Assembly: GCA_021647345.1 (NCBI GenBank)
Contig: JAKIUX010000012.1
Coordinates: forward strand, 1-10,963
Origin: Hydrogenimonas sp.
Lineage (GTDB): Bacteria > Campylobacterota > Campylobacteria > Campylobacterales > Hydrogenimonadaceae
Direction: 5' to 3'
Length of the DNA stretch: 10,963 bases
Shown here: positions 1-6,367 of the stretch, one piece after another
How the letters are laid out: the number at the start of each line of letters is the position of its first letter
Numbering within the stretch: the stretch's first letter is position 1
The notes under the pieces: model-generated
Seen by the model: only the letters and a program-made list of their open reading frames with translations
Databases searched by the model: none
Told to the model about the DNA's origin: nothing
Translations under genes and position numbers: made by a program

Positions 1-540
1 ACATCGTCAGTCATTCTGCCGCCTGAGCCTGTTACTGAAACATCTACACTCTCCAAAGAACCTCTTTTTGAACAGGTACCGATAGAAGAGGAGAAGGAGC
101 GCCCAGAAAAAAAGATAGATCAGGTCATAGAGAAGCTGAAAAAGAGTGCGCCGCAAGAGAGCAAAAAATCTGAAAAGGCTGAAAAAATCGAGCCTGCTCC
201 AGCCACTGAAAAAGCGGCCGCTTCAAAAAGTGTAAAAGAGGTCGAGAAAATAGAGCCGAAGCCGGTTAAAAAAGTGCAGCAGAACCAAAAACCGGCTGCC
301 GCTAAAGGGAGCTACTACATTCAAGTAGGCGCTTTTTTCAGATATCCTCCCGACAAGAAATTTCTCGAATCTATAAAGAGGGAGGGTCTCAACTACATCA
401 TCGTAGAAGGAGAAAAGAGCGGCAAACCATATAAAAAGGTTCTTGTGGGTCCATACGCAAGCAAGAGCGAAGCAGCCAAAGATTTAGCAAAAGTGAAAAA
501 GAGAATAAATCAGAACGCCTATATAACCAGGAAGAAGTGA
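1..540 (+). CDS. SPOR-domain protein, C-terminal part (5' end outside window)
   Basis: The reading frame is open from the first base, so 179 residues of a longer protein are visible. Residues 1-100 form a low-complexity linker rich in Lys, Glu, Pro and Ala, the usual tether of an envelope protein between its membrane anchor and its terminal domain. Residues about 103-178 look like a SPOR domain: a GSYYIQVGAF start strand, a helix, then KKVLVGPYASKSEA and a final strand ending NAYITRKK. SPOR domains bind glycan strands stripped of stem peptides at the division septum, so a periplasmic location and a role in cell division or peptidoglycan are likely. The membrane anchor expected upstream is not visible. 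An internal GTG at 274 could be taken for a start, but it lies in the middle of the linker. trpE follows after 4 bases, which suggests co-transcription. The domain call is fairly secure; the exact protein (DedD-, FtsN- or RlpA-like) cannot be decided. Confidence 0.85.
   Translation, partial: TSSVILPPEPVTETSTLSKEPLFEQVPIEEEKERPEKKIDQVIEKLKKSAPQESKKSEKAEKIEPAPATEKAAASKSVKEVEKIEPKPVKKVQQNQKPAAAKGSYYIQVGAFFRYPPDKKFLESIKREGLNYIIVEGEKSGKPYKKVLVGPYASKSEAAKDLAKVKKRINQNAYITRKK
529..534 (+). promoter_or_regulatory. Ribosome binding site of trpE
   Basis: AGGAAG lies 10 bases before the ATG at 545, inside the last codons of the upstream SPOR gene. It supports the chosen trpE start and suggests that translation of the two genes is coupled. 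Confidence 0.5.
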
Positions 541-544
541 CCAT

Positions 545-1969
545 ATGATTTTTGTCAAAAAGATACTCTTCGACCAGTTCGCACCCCCTGCACTATACGC
601 GAAGATCAGAGACCATTTCAAAGATGAGATTACGATGCTCTTCGAGAGCGTTGGCGGAAATGAAGATGGAAACTTCAGTTTCATCTTCGTAGGCGCGAAA
701 GAGCGTCTGACCTACAAAGAGAACCGAACGACTTATATAGATGAACTTGGAAATCGGCACTCCATGGAGAGCGATCCCTTCTCCTTTCTTAAAGAGTACT
801 ATTCAAAGGTAGATAGAGAGTACTACAAAAAGATGCGCCTGGAGACAAATCTTGGATTTCTCGACGGTTTCATAGGGTATATCGGCTACGATATGGTGAA
901 GGTTTTCGAACCTGTTTTAAAGCCTTACATGGATGCGCTGCAAGATAGAGACAACATCCCCGACCTCGATATGGTCAGACCCAAAATGGTACTTGCTTTC
1001 AGCCATAAAACAAGCGAACTGAGCCTGATAGCCTCTGATAAGAGCACTGCCGAAAGTTTCGATTCTCTAATTGAGTTGATCGAATCACCCTACTCCTACC
1101 TAAATATGGTCCCTATATCGGAAAGCGGAGGGGCCGAATTCGCCTTTGACGAAAAGAGATTCCACGATATGGTCAACCTCTCGAAAGAGATGATTAGAAG
1201 CGGAGATGTCTTTCAGATATTGATGTCCAACAGATATTGCGAAAAGGCGAAAGTGGACGCTTTCAGCTTCTACAGAATTCTTCGCTCGAAAAACCCTTCG
1301 CCCTACCTCTTTCTTCTTGAGTTTGAAGATTTCTCAATAGCGGGCAGCTCGCCTGAAGTAATGGTGCGCTTGACCGATGGAAATATTCTGCTTCGCCCGA
1401 TAGCCGGAACCAGAAAGAGAGGAAAAAACCTCGATCGCGACAAAGAGCTTGAAGAGGAGATGCTAAACGACCCCAAAGAGTGCGCCGAGCACATAATGCT
1501 CGTGGACCTGGGCAGAAACGATGTTGGACGCGTCGCCAAAGCTGGAAGCGTTAAAGTTACCGCACTTATGCGCGTAGAGCGCTACTCCCACGTTATGCAT
1601 ATGGTCAGCGACGTAGAGGCTAAGATAGATGATGGAAAAGATATGTTCGATCTCTTCGCTGCTACCTTCACCGCAGGAACCATGACCGGTGCACCGAAGA
1701 TTCGCGCAATGGAGCTTATAGCCGAATTTGAAGGCATAAAACGGGGATTTTACAGTGGAAGCGTAGGCTACTTCGGTTTCGACGGAAATATGGACAGCTC
1801 CATAACAATTAGAACCGCCCTTATTAAACCGGATGAGATAGTTCTTCAAGCAGGCGCGGGAGTTGTTGCCGACAGCATTCCTGAGCTCGAGTATCTGGAG
1901 GTTAAAAACAAACTTGCCGCCCTTAGAAGCACGCTTGATGATCTCAGGTCACTGAGCGGCAAACCTTGA
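545..1969 (+). CDS. trpE: Anthranilate synthase component I
   Basis: A 474-residue chorismate-binding enzyme that, with a glutaminase partner (TrpG), converts chorismate and glutamine to anthranilate, the first committed step of tryptophan synthesis in the cytoplasm. Residues about 1-185 are the N-terminal domain. They include MLFES (31-35), matching the LLES element that forms the tryptophan feedback pocket, so feedback inhibition is probably kept. The catalytic domain (about 200-465) carries PSPYLF (251-256), GSSPE (267-271), PIAGTRKRG (285-293), LVDLGRNDVGRV (319-330), RYSHVMHMVS (346-355), AGTMTGAPK (377-385) and QAGAGVVADS (435-444). PIAGT with Ala separates TrpE from PabB, which usually has PIKGT with a catalytic Lys. 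Length is normal for the family and no break is seen. It sits 4 bases after the SPOR gene and 13 before aroE. No trpG or other trp gene is visible downstream, so the subunit partner must be encoded elsewhere or upstream. Confidence 0.95.
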   Translation: MIFVKKILFDQFAPPALYAKIRDHFKDEITMLFESVGGNEDGNFSFIFVGAKERLTYKENRTTYIDELGNRHSMESDPFSFLKEYYSKVDREYYKKMRLETNLGFLDGFIGYIGYDMVKVFEPVLKPYMDALQDRDNIPDLDMVRPKMVLAFSHKTSELSLIASDKSTAESFDSLIELIESPYSYLNMVPISESGGAEFAFDEKRFHDMVNLSKEMIRSGDVFQILMSNRYCEKAKVDAFSFYRILRSKNPSPYLFLLEFEDFSIAGSSPEVMVRLTDGNILLRPIAGTRKRGKNLDRDKELEEEMLNDPKECAEHIMLVDLGRNDVGRVAKAGSVKVTALMRVERYSHVMHMVSDVEAKIDDGKDMFDLFAATFTAGTMTGAPKIRAMELIAEFEGIKRGFYSGSVGYFGFDGNMDSSITIRTALIKPDEIVLQAGAGVVADSIPELEYLEVKNKLAALRSTLDDLRSLSGKP

Positions 1970-1982
1970 ATAGAGTGATAAG

Positions 1983-2786
1983 ATGAGCGAGATGAAGAGG
2001 GTTTTTGCAATTTTCGGAAATCCGGTCAACCACTCAAAATCTCCTTTAATGCATAACCTTGCGTTTAAAAATCTCGGTATCGATGGTTGTTACAACAGAT
2101 GGCTGCTTGAAGATGGCAAGACACTTCGTCAAACCTTTCTCGATCTCGCTCTAAAAGGGGTTAATGTAACGGTCCCTCATAAAGAGGCGGCAATGCTCGC
2201 CTGCGATGTTGTCGAACCTTTCGCTCAAGAGGTGAAAGCTGTAAATACAATAGTTGAAAGAGATGGAAAGCTCTACGGGTACAATACCGATGCACCCGGA
2301 TTCTATAGAGCTTTGAAAAGACTCGGTGAGACAAGAGCGGCTCTTATTATAGGGGCGGGAGGAACGGCAAGAGCACTCTCTTTATACCTAAGGAGCAAGG
2401 GGGTTCAGGTAGAGGTTGTCAACCGCTCTTTAGGAAGGCTGGAGTGGTTCAAAGAGGAGGGTTTTGTCTCTCACACCTGGAGCGACTTCACCTCGGGAGA
2501 TATAGATGTCGTCATAAACTCCACATCGGCAGGATTGGAAGATGAGAGTCTGCCTATGCCAAAAGAGCTTCTCGATGCGGCTCTTGAAAAGGCAAAGTGT
2601 GCGGTAGATGTCATATACGCAAAAGAGACACCATTTTTAAAAGAGGCCAAAAAGATGGGGCTACCTTACTTTGACGGTTCGGAAATGCTCCTTCAACAGG
2701 GGATTATCGCATTCGACTACTTCACTGACCGTAAATTCTCTCTCGATGAGATAGAGAACGCCATGCGCCCCTTCATGGAGCTCTGA
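1983..2786 (+). CDS. aroE: Shikimate dehydrogenase (NADP-dependent)
   Basis: A 267-residue AroE that reduces 3-dehydroshikimate to shikimate with NADPH in the chorismate pathway, upstream of the TrpE reaction. The substrate domain shows NPVNHSKSP (13-21, with Ser18 and Ser20 contacting shikimate), NVTVPHKE (61-68, with the catalytic Lys67), Asn88, and YNTDAPGF (100-107, with catalytic Asp103). The nucleotide domain has the glycine-rich GAGGTAR (124-130) and NRS (147-149), the usual NADP phosphate contact. The C-terminal GSEMLLQQG (232-240) closes over the substrate. Length is typical. A second in-frame ATG at 1992 would give MKRVFAIFGNP, which resembles AroE N-termini in related bacteria. Neither start has a strong ribosome binding site, so the start may be three codons later. 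It is the last gene of the rightward cluster and ends 9 bases before the convergent recR stop. Confidence 0.95.
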   Translation: MSEMKRVFAIFGNPVNHSKSPLMHNLAFKNLGIDGCYNRWLLEDGKTLRQTFLDLALKGVNVTVPHKEAAMLACDVVEPFAQEVKAVNTIVERDGKLYGYNTDAPGFYRALKRLGETRAALIIGAGGTARALSLYLRSKGVQVEVVNRSLGRLEWFKEEGFVSHTWSDFTSGDIDVVINSTSAGLEDESLPMPKELLDAALEKAKCAVDVIYAKETPFLKEAKKMGLPYFDGSEMLLQQGIIAFDYFTDRKFSLDEIENAMRPFMEL

Positions 2787-2795
2787 ACAAAGCTA

Positions 2796-3365
2796 TTAAA
2801 CCCTCACCCTCTCCTGCAAGGCTCTCGACAAAGAGAGCATATCTATATTCTCAAGGTTGACTCCCGTAGGAACTCCCTGAGCAATTTTCGTAAAAATCAG
2901 ATCGTAATCTTTCAACTTCTCTTCGATAAATAGAATCATAGCGTCAGTAGCTATACTCGGGGTAAAAGCAAAAATCACCTCCTCTACACCCTCCTCTATC
3001 CGCTCCGTAAGCTTTCCTCCGTCAAGATGCTCCACAGACTCCACAACGAAGTAGGTTCCGTCATACTCCCCTATAGACTCTATCTGCAAAATATCTTTAG
3101 CATGCTCCACTATGCAGAGCTTTGCATGATCTCTTGTAACATCGGAGCAGACGGGACAGAGCTCATCTTCGCTCATAGCACCGCACCTTTCGCAGCGCTG
3201 CAAAGACTCTACGGCCCTCTCTATGGCGTGCGCAATCTTCAATGCGCTGAAATGGTCCTCCATAACCATATGATAAGCCATACGCTGGGCCGACTTTCTA
3301 CCTATAGAAGGAAGCGACTCGAGTGCATTGACTAGGTTTTCGAAACTCTCTACTCTTATTTTCAT
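2796..3365 (-). CDS. recR: Recombination protein RecR
   Basis: A 189-residue RecR, the ring-forming partner of RecO that loads RecA onto single-stranded DNA at gaps during recombinational repair. In order: a helix-hairpin-helix (LPSIGRKSAQRMAYH, 18-32), a four-Cys zinc site (Cys58, Cys61, Cys70, Cys73), and a Toprim domain starting LCIVEHAKD (83-91) with the conserved Glu87. The C-terminal signature is GVPTGVNLENID (164-175) followed by LSLSRAL. Most RecR proteins have a GGALSPLDGIGP loop after the second Toprim strand and a GVPxGGxLEYxD end. Both are replaced here by ESVEHLDGGKL and the GVPTGVN form, which from memory is what Helicobacter RecR shows, so it is a lineage trait rather than damage. 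It begins 5 bases after the stop of the siroheme reductase gene, with only a weak ribosome binding site, so translational coupling is likely. Confidence 0.95.
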   Translation of the reverse strand: MKIRVESFENLVNALESLPSIGRKSAQRMAYHMVMEDHFSALKIAHAIERAVESLQRCERCGAMSEDELCPVCSDVTRDHAKLCIVEHAKDILQIESIGEYDGTYFVVESVEHLDGGKLTERIEEGVEEVIFAFTPSIATDAMILFIEEKLKDYDLIFTKIAQGVPTGVNLENIDMLSLSRALQERVRV

Positions 3366-3370
3366 AGTCG

Positions 3371-5089
3371 TTATCTTACCGCAAAAGAGGCTTTTTCCAA
3401 ATAGATTATAGCCTCTCTGAAAGGAAACTCCTCTTCCGCTTCGAGCAGAGCTGCCAACTCCCTCTCTTCATCTATAGAATCCTCTTTTACAATCTTTGCG
3501 AAGTAACCCTTCTCGTCGCTATGGCTACTCTGCTCAGGAAGCACAATCTCCCTTTTCTTTGAAATCTCCATCCTATAGTAGTTCAGAAGCAGCCAGAAGG
3601 CGAGAGCTTCGCTACTGTAACGGTTGAGTACCCGAGCCGAAAACTCCTCGAAATTTTCGAAGCCGCTCTTTTGAAAAATCGACAATATGAGCTCTATCAT
3701 TCTATTTATACAGCGCAGAGGAACTGCATACAAAATCAACCTTCCGGCACTCTTGCCTCTGGTATATTCAGCTCCAAGATAGAGGCGAACACCTCTCTCA
3801 GCCTTTTCACCGTATAGTCCGGTTCTTATACCGACAAAACCGATGTCACTTAAGGCGTGTCTCGCGCACCCTTTCAAGCAGCCGCTGAAACCTATGGTTA
3901 CCCCCATCCTCTTGGCTCTTTCAAGCTGAAGTTTGCCGCTCTCCTCTTTGGTGTCAAAGAGTGAATATACACAATATTTCGAACCTGCACAGACGGTAAC
4001 CGCAGAGTAGCCGTAAAAAGAGTTTTTCAGCTCTATATCTTCTAAAAGGCCCGGAATGTAGATGTTCTGGTCGCATCCGAGTCTAAGCTCTTCCACTCCA
4101 TACTCTTCACAAATTTCTACAATCTCTTCAGCCTGCTTCTGCTCTAACTCTCCGAACCTGCTTCTGTAGAGCATAGCCCTTTTGCCATCTTTGAGTATGA
4201 AAGAGCTGCCTCTTCTATCAAACCTTTCAAAAAGAGGCACACCTCCTTGAATCGGCTCTTTATCATATCTGCGCAAGAGAAGAGATCTGAATTTTGCCAA
4301 ACCGATATCTTCTATAAGATGAAAAAGCCTGCTCTTGGTTCTGCTGGCTCTTAGACCATACTCCATATAGCTCTCAACCACCGCTTCAAAAAGGTCCGGA
4401 ACATCCTCAAGAAAGCAAAATATATCAAGATCTTTCGCTACGATGCCGTTTTTTCCGCCTACATAGGCTTTAAAGCCTATTTCTCCATCTTTTTCAGCCG
4501 GCAAAAAGTAGAGATCGTTCCCGAAAAAGGGAATCTTGCTGCATATAGAGCCGTTTATGGCTACATTGAACTTTCTTGGCAGCATCCCTGTATAATTCAC
4601 TCTCTTCAAAAAGATTCTCTCCATCTTTTTGATCGCTCCGTAAACCTCTATAAGCGAATCTTCCCCTATTCCGTCAAGCGGATCGGTAACAATGTTTCTA
4701 ATATTATCGGTGTATGTCTGCCATGAGGTCAGCCCCAGCTCTTCAACCTGCTTCATATATTTCAAAGCGGTCTCTAAGTCGAGGTCATGAAGCTCTATCT
4801 GGGCTCTTGATGTAACTATAACTCTGGAGTCTGCATAGCGCGCCATCTTTAAAAGTTCGGAAAATGCCGCAAAAGAGAGTCTACCGCCGGAAATTCTGAC
4901 TCTTAGAATAAACTTTTGCGGTCTCAACTTATGGTTATAAATACCGAAGTTTTTCAGGTAGAAGCGGTCCGACTCTTCAAGAGATTCGACCTTGAGAGTA
5001 TCGAGCCGCTCCTTGTAGTAGTAAGGATTTAAAGAGAGCTTGAGCCTCTCTATTTTGTTGATCTTCTTTTCTTTCATAGCTGCTGCCAT
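3371..5089 (-). CDS. Siroheme/4Fe-4S nitrite (or sulfite) reductase, ferredoxin type
   Basis: A 572-residue (from the ATG at 5089) cytoplasmic hemoprotein of the NirA/Sir family, which makes six-electron reductions of nitrite to ammonia or sulfite to sulfide. The 4Fe-4S/siroheme ligands are Cys367-x5-Cys373 (CAGSKYC) and Cys404-x3-Cys408 (GCLKGCARH). The siroheme-pocket positions known from E. coli SiR and spinach NiR can be placed: Arg63 (FILRVRISGG), Arg131 (IRNIV), and Lys173 with Asn175 in LPRKFNVAING. Sulfite reductases usually have Lys-x-Lys here and nitrite reductases Lys-x-Asn. NDLYFLPA with GFKAYVGG further on also reads like nitrite reductase, so assimilatory nitrite reductase (NirA-like) is preferred. 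The C-terminal 60 residues are acidic and unplaced. The start is uncertain: TTG at 5098, ATG at 5089 and ATG at 5077 are in frame and none has a good ribosome binding site; a TATAAT overlapping the middle one favours 5077. It is followed by recR. No nitrate transporter or siroheme synthesis gene is visible nearby. Confidence 0.85.
   Translation of the reverse strand: MAAAMKEKKINKIERLKLSLNPYYYKERLDTLKVESLEESDRFYLKNFGIYNHKLRPQKFILRVRISGGRLSFAAFSELLKMARYADSRVIVTSRAQIELHDLDLETALKYMKQVEELGLTSWQTYTDNIRNIVTDPLDGIGEDSLIEVYGAIKKMERIFLKRVNYTGMLPRKFNVAINGSICSKIPFFGNDLYFLPAEKDGEIGFKAYVGGKNGIVAKDLDIFCFLEDVPDLFEAVVESYMEYGLRASRTKSRLFHLIEDIGLAKFRSLLLRRYDKEPIQGGVPLFERFDRRGSSFILKDGKRAMLYRSRFGELEQKQAEEIVEICEEYGVEELRLGCDQNIYIPGLLEDIELKNSFYGYSAVTVCAGSKYCVYSLFDTKEESGKLQLERAKRMGVTIGFSGCLKGCARHALSDIGFVGIRTGLYGEKAERGVRLYLGAEYTRGKSAGRLILYAVPLRCINRMIELILSIFQKSGFENFEEFSARVLNRYSSEALAFWLLLNYYRMEISKKREIVLPEQSSHSDEKGYFAKIVKEDSIDEERELAALLEAEEEFPFREAIIYLEKASFAVR
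4463..4480. repeat. 18-base perfect palindrome inside the siroheme reductase gene
   Basis: ATAGGCTTTAAAGCCTAT is identical to its own reverse complement over 18 bases; the flanking C and T end the symmetry. In the gene it encodes the GFKAY segment near residue 207, so it may be only a by-product of codons. Confidence 0.55.
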
Positions 5090-5093
5090 TATA
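5088..5093 (-). promoter_or_regulatory. Candidate -10 box for the siroheme reductase-recR operon
   Basis: Read leftward, the sequence is TTTTGAGTATAATGG, holding a perfect TATAAT after a T-rich stretch, the usual form of the vegetative promoter in Campylobacterota, where -35 boxes are weak. No -35 box lies at 17 bases; a TTGAGA is at 21, too far. Transcription would begin near 5081, leaving about four bases before the ATG at 5077 and excluding the ATG at 5089, which overlaps the box. The match could be chance in an AT-rich gap. Confidence 0.45.
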
Positions 5094-5102
5094 CTCAAAA
5101 GT

Positions 5103-5117
5103 AGAGAAAATTTCTCT
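5103..5117. repeat. 15-base perfect dyad upstream of the reductase promoter, possible operator
   Basis: AGAGAAA and TTTCTCT are exact reverse complements separated by a single A. The element lies 9 bases upstream of the candidate TATAAT on the minus strand, where a regulator could act on the leftward promoter. I do not recognise it as a known Fur, Fnr or HspR site. Similar A/T-centred dyads also occur by chance in coding parts of this window. Confidence 0.4.
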
Positions 5118-5123
5118 CAATTA

Positions 5124-5134
5124 GTCTTGAAGAC
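5124..5134. repeat. 11-base dyad GTCTT-G-AAGAC in the divergent intergenic region
   Basis: Two exact 5-base arms flank a single G. Its centre is 19 bases from the centre of the neighbouring 15-base dyad, close to but short of two helical turns, and the two differ in sequence. The short arms make chance occurrence quite possible. Confidence 0.25.
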
Positions 5135-5179
5135 ACAAATAATGAACAGATATAAGGCAGTTTCTGTTTCGGCTGAAAA

Positions 5180-5190
5180 TATGATAAAAT
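5180..5190 (+). promoter_or_regulatory. Candidate dnaJ -10 region
   Basis: TATGATAAAAT offers two overlapping -10-like hexamers, TATGAT (5180-5185) and TAAAAT (5185-5190), with no clear -35 box. Transcription from here would give a leader of about 40-50 bases before the TTG start. I see no CIRCE (HrcA) or correctly ordered HAIR (HspR) heat-shock operator nearby. Confidence 0.4.
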
Positions 5191-5226
5191 CGCGCCCAAA
5201 GATATTGCAGTTTCCATATATTAAAG

Positions 5227-5232
5227 AAGGAG
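5227..5232 (+). promoter_or_regulatory. Strong ribosome binding site deciding the TTG start of dnaJ
   Basis: AAGGAG lies 6 bases before TTG at 5239. No ATG or GTG near this point gives a normal J-domain N-terminus, so this site fixes the start. Confidence 0.75.
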
Positions 5233-5238
5233 TTCCGT

Positions 5239-6366
5239 TTGGCTGAACTTGACTATTATGAAATTTTGGAGATCGAACGCGGATGCAGCCAAGAGGAGAT
5301 AAAAAAAGCGTACAGAAAAATGGCGCTCAAGTACCATCCCGACAGAAACCCGGACGACAAAGAGGCGGAAGAGAAGTTCAAACTTGTAAATGAAGCCTAT
5401 CAAGTTCTCAGTGACGAGAGCAAACGATCCATCTACGACCGTTACGGAAAAGCGGGACTCGAAGGCCAAGGTTTCCACGGTTTCGAGGGGCAGAGTTACG
5501 AAGATATAATGGATGACCTAAGCGCCATTTTCGAGTCTGTATTCGGCGGTGGCTTTACCGGAAGCCGTTCAGGAAGAAGAGGCGGCGCCAAATATAACCT
5601 TGACCTCTCCGCTCAGATGGAGATAAGTTTCAAAGAGGCGGTTTTCGGTGCGAAAAAGGAGTTGAAGTACCGCTACAAAAAGCCGTGTGAGAGCTGTAGC
5701 GGCACAGGTGCGAAAGATGGGAAGGTCTCAGTTTGCGAATATTGCAACGGCCAAGGGCAGGTATATATGCGTCAAGGCTTCATGACATACGCACAGACGT
5801 GCCCTCGATGCAACGGGAGCGGAGAGGCGATAGAGCAGAAGTGTCCAGATTGCGGCGGCAGAGGCTATGAAGAGGTTGAAGAGATAATAACGGTAGATAT
5901 ACCGGAAGGGGTAGACGACGGAAACAGGCTTAGAATTCCCGGTGCCGGTAACGTTTCCGGAGGAAGAAGAGGAGATCTATACATAACCTTCTATGTAGAA
6001 GAGGATGAGCACTTCATACGCCACGGAGACGATATATATCTCGAAGTTCCCGTATTCTTCACCCAAGCTATCCTCGGGGAGAGTATAGAGATCCCTACTC
6101 TTCGCGGCAAGAAGGAGCTGAAGCTCCCTCAAGGCGCAAAAGAGAGAGAGCAGTTCATATTCAGAAACGAAGGGGTGAAGAATGTCCACAGCGGGCAGGT
6201 AGGCAACCTGATTGCCCAGATAAAGATAATCTACCCTAAATCTCTTAACGAGAAGCAAAGAGAGCTTTTAAAGGAACTTCAGGAGAGTTTCGGAATAGAG
6301 AGCAAGCCCCACGAAAGCATCTTCGAATCGGCCTTCGAAAAGATCAAAGGGTGGTTCAAAAAGTAG
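5239..6366 (+). CDS. dnaJ: Chaperone protein DnaJ (Hsp40, class I)
   Basis: A 375-residue cytoplasmic co-chaperone that binds unfolded proteins and stimulates the ATPase of DnaK. The J domain (1-70) begins LDYYEILEI and carries the essential HPD at 33-35. A Gly/Phe-rich linker follows (about 71-118). The zinc domain has four CxxCxGxG repeats starting at Cys150, Cys166, Cys188 and Cys202, all with both cysteines intact. The two C-terminal substrate-binding domains run from about 212 to 345, with the usual [17 protein letters not shown] and [16 protein letters not shown] segments. Length is typical for type I DnaJ and there is no sign of damage. The start codon is TTG with a strong ribosome binding site. 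dnaK and grpE are not adjacent. It is transcribed away from the reductase-recR operon and ends one base before the stop of the convergent ccsBA gene. Confidence 0.97.
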   Translation: MAELDYYEILEIERGCSQEEIKKAYRKMALKYHPDRNPDDKEAEEKFKLVNEAYQVLSDESKRSIYDRYGKAGLEGQGFHGFEGQSYEDIMDDLSAIFESVFGGGFTGSRSGRRGGAKYNLDLSAQMEISFKEAVFGAKKELKYRYKKPCESCSGTGAKDGKVSVCEYCNGQGQVYMRQGFMTYAQTCPRCNGSGEAIEQKCPDCGGRGYEEVEEIITVDIPEGVDDGNRLRIPGAGNVSGGRRGDLYITFYVEEDEHFIRHGDDIYLEVPVFFTQAILGESIEIPTLRGKKELKLPQGAKEREQFIFRNEGVKNVHSGQVGNLIAQIKIIYPKSLNEKQRELLKELQESFGIESKPHESIFESAFEKIKGWFKK

Positions 6367-6367
6367 A

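Noticed and set aside
1463-1849. Antisense open frame of 128 codons inside trpE
   Set aside because: It lies wholly within a strongly conserved gene on the other strand, has no recognisable domain or ribosome binding site, and is a shadow of trpE codon use. The other long opposite-strand frames (for example 7364-7783 and 9092-9460 within ccsBA, 10154-10510 within polA) were rejected for the same reason.
2821-2838. Hairpin GCTCTC-GACAAA-GAGAGC just after aroE, possible terminator
   Set aside because: The stem is perfect over 6 pairs but no T-run follows on either strand, and it lies in the recR codons for the conserved LSLSRAL segment. It may form in RNA but does not qualify as an intrinsic terminator.
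3648-3660. 13-base dyad TCGAAA-T-TTTCGA
   Set aside because: It is inside reductase codons and made of frequent Phe/Glu codons. It shows that short A/T-centred dyads arise by chance here, and lowers the weight of the intergenic ones.
5093-5131. ACTCAA and CTTGA half-sites resembling an HspR HAIR operator near dnaJ
   Set aside because: The half-sites are in the reverse order and too far apart for CTTGAGT-N7-ACTCAAG, so they do not form a HAIR element.
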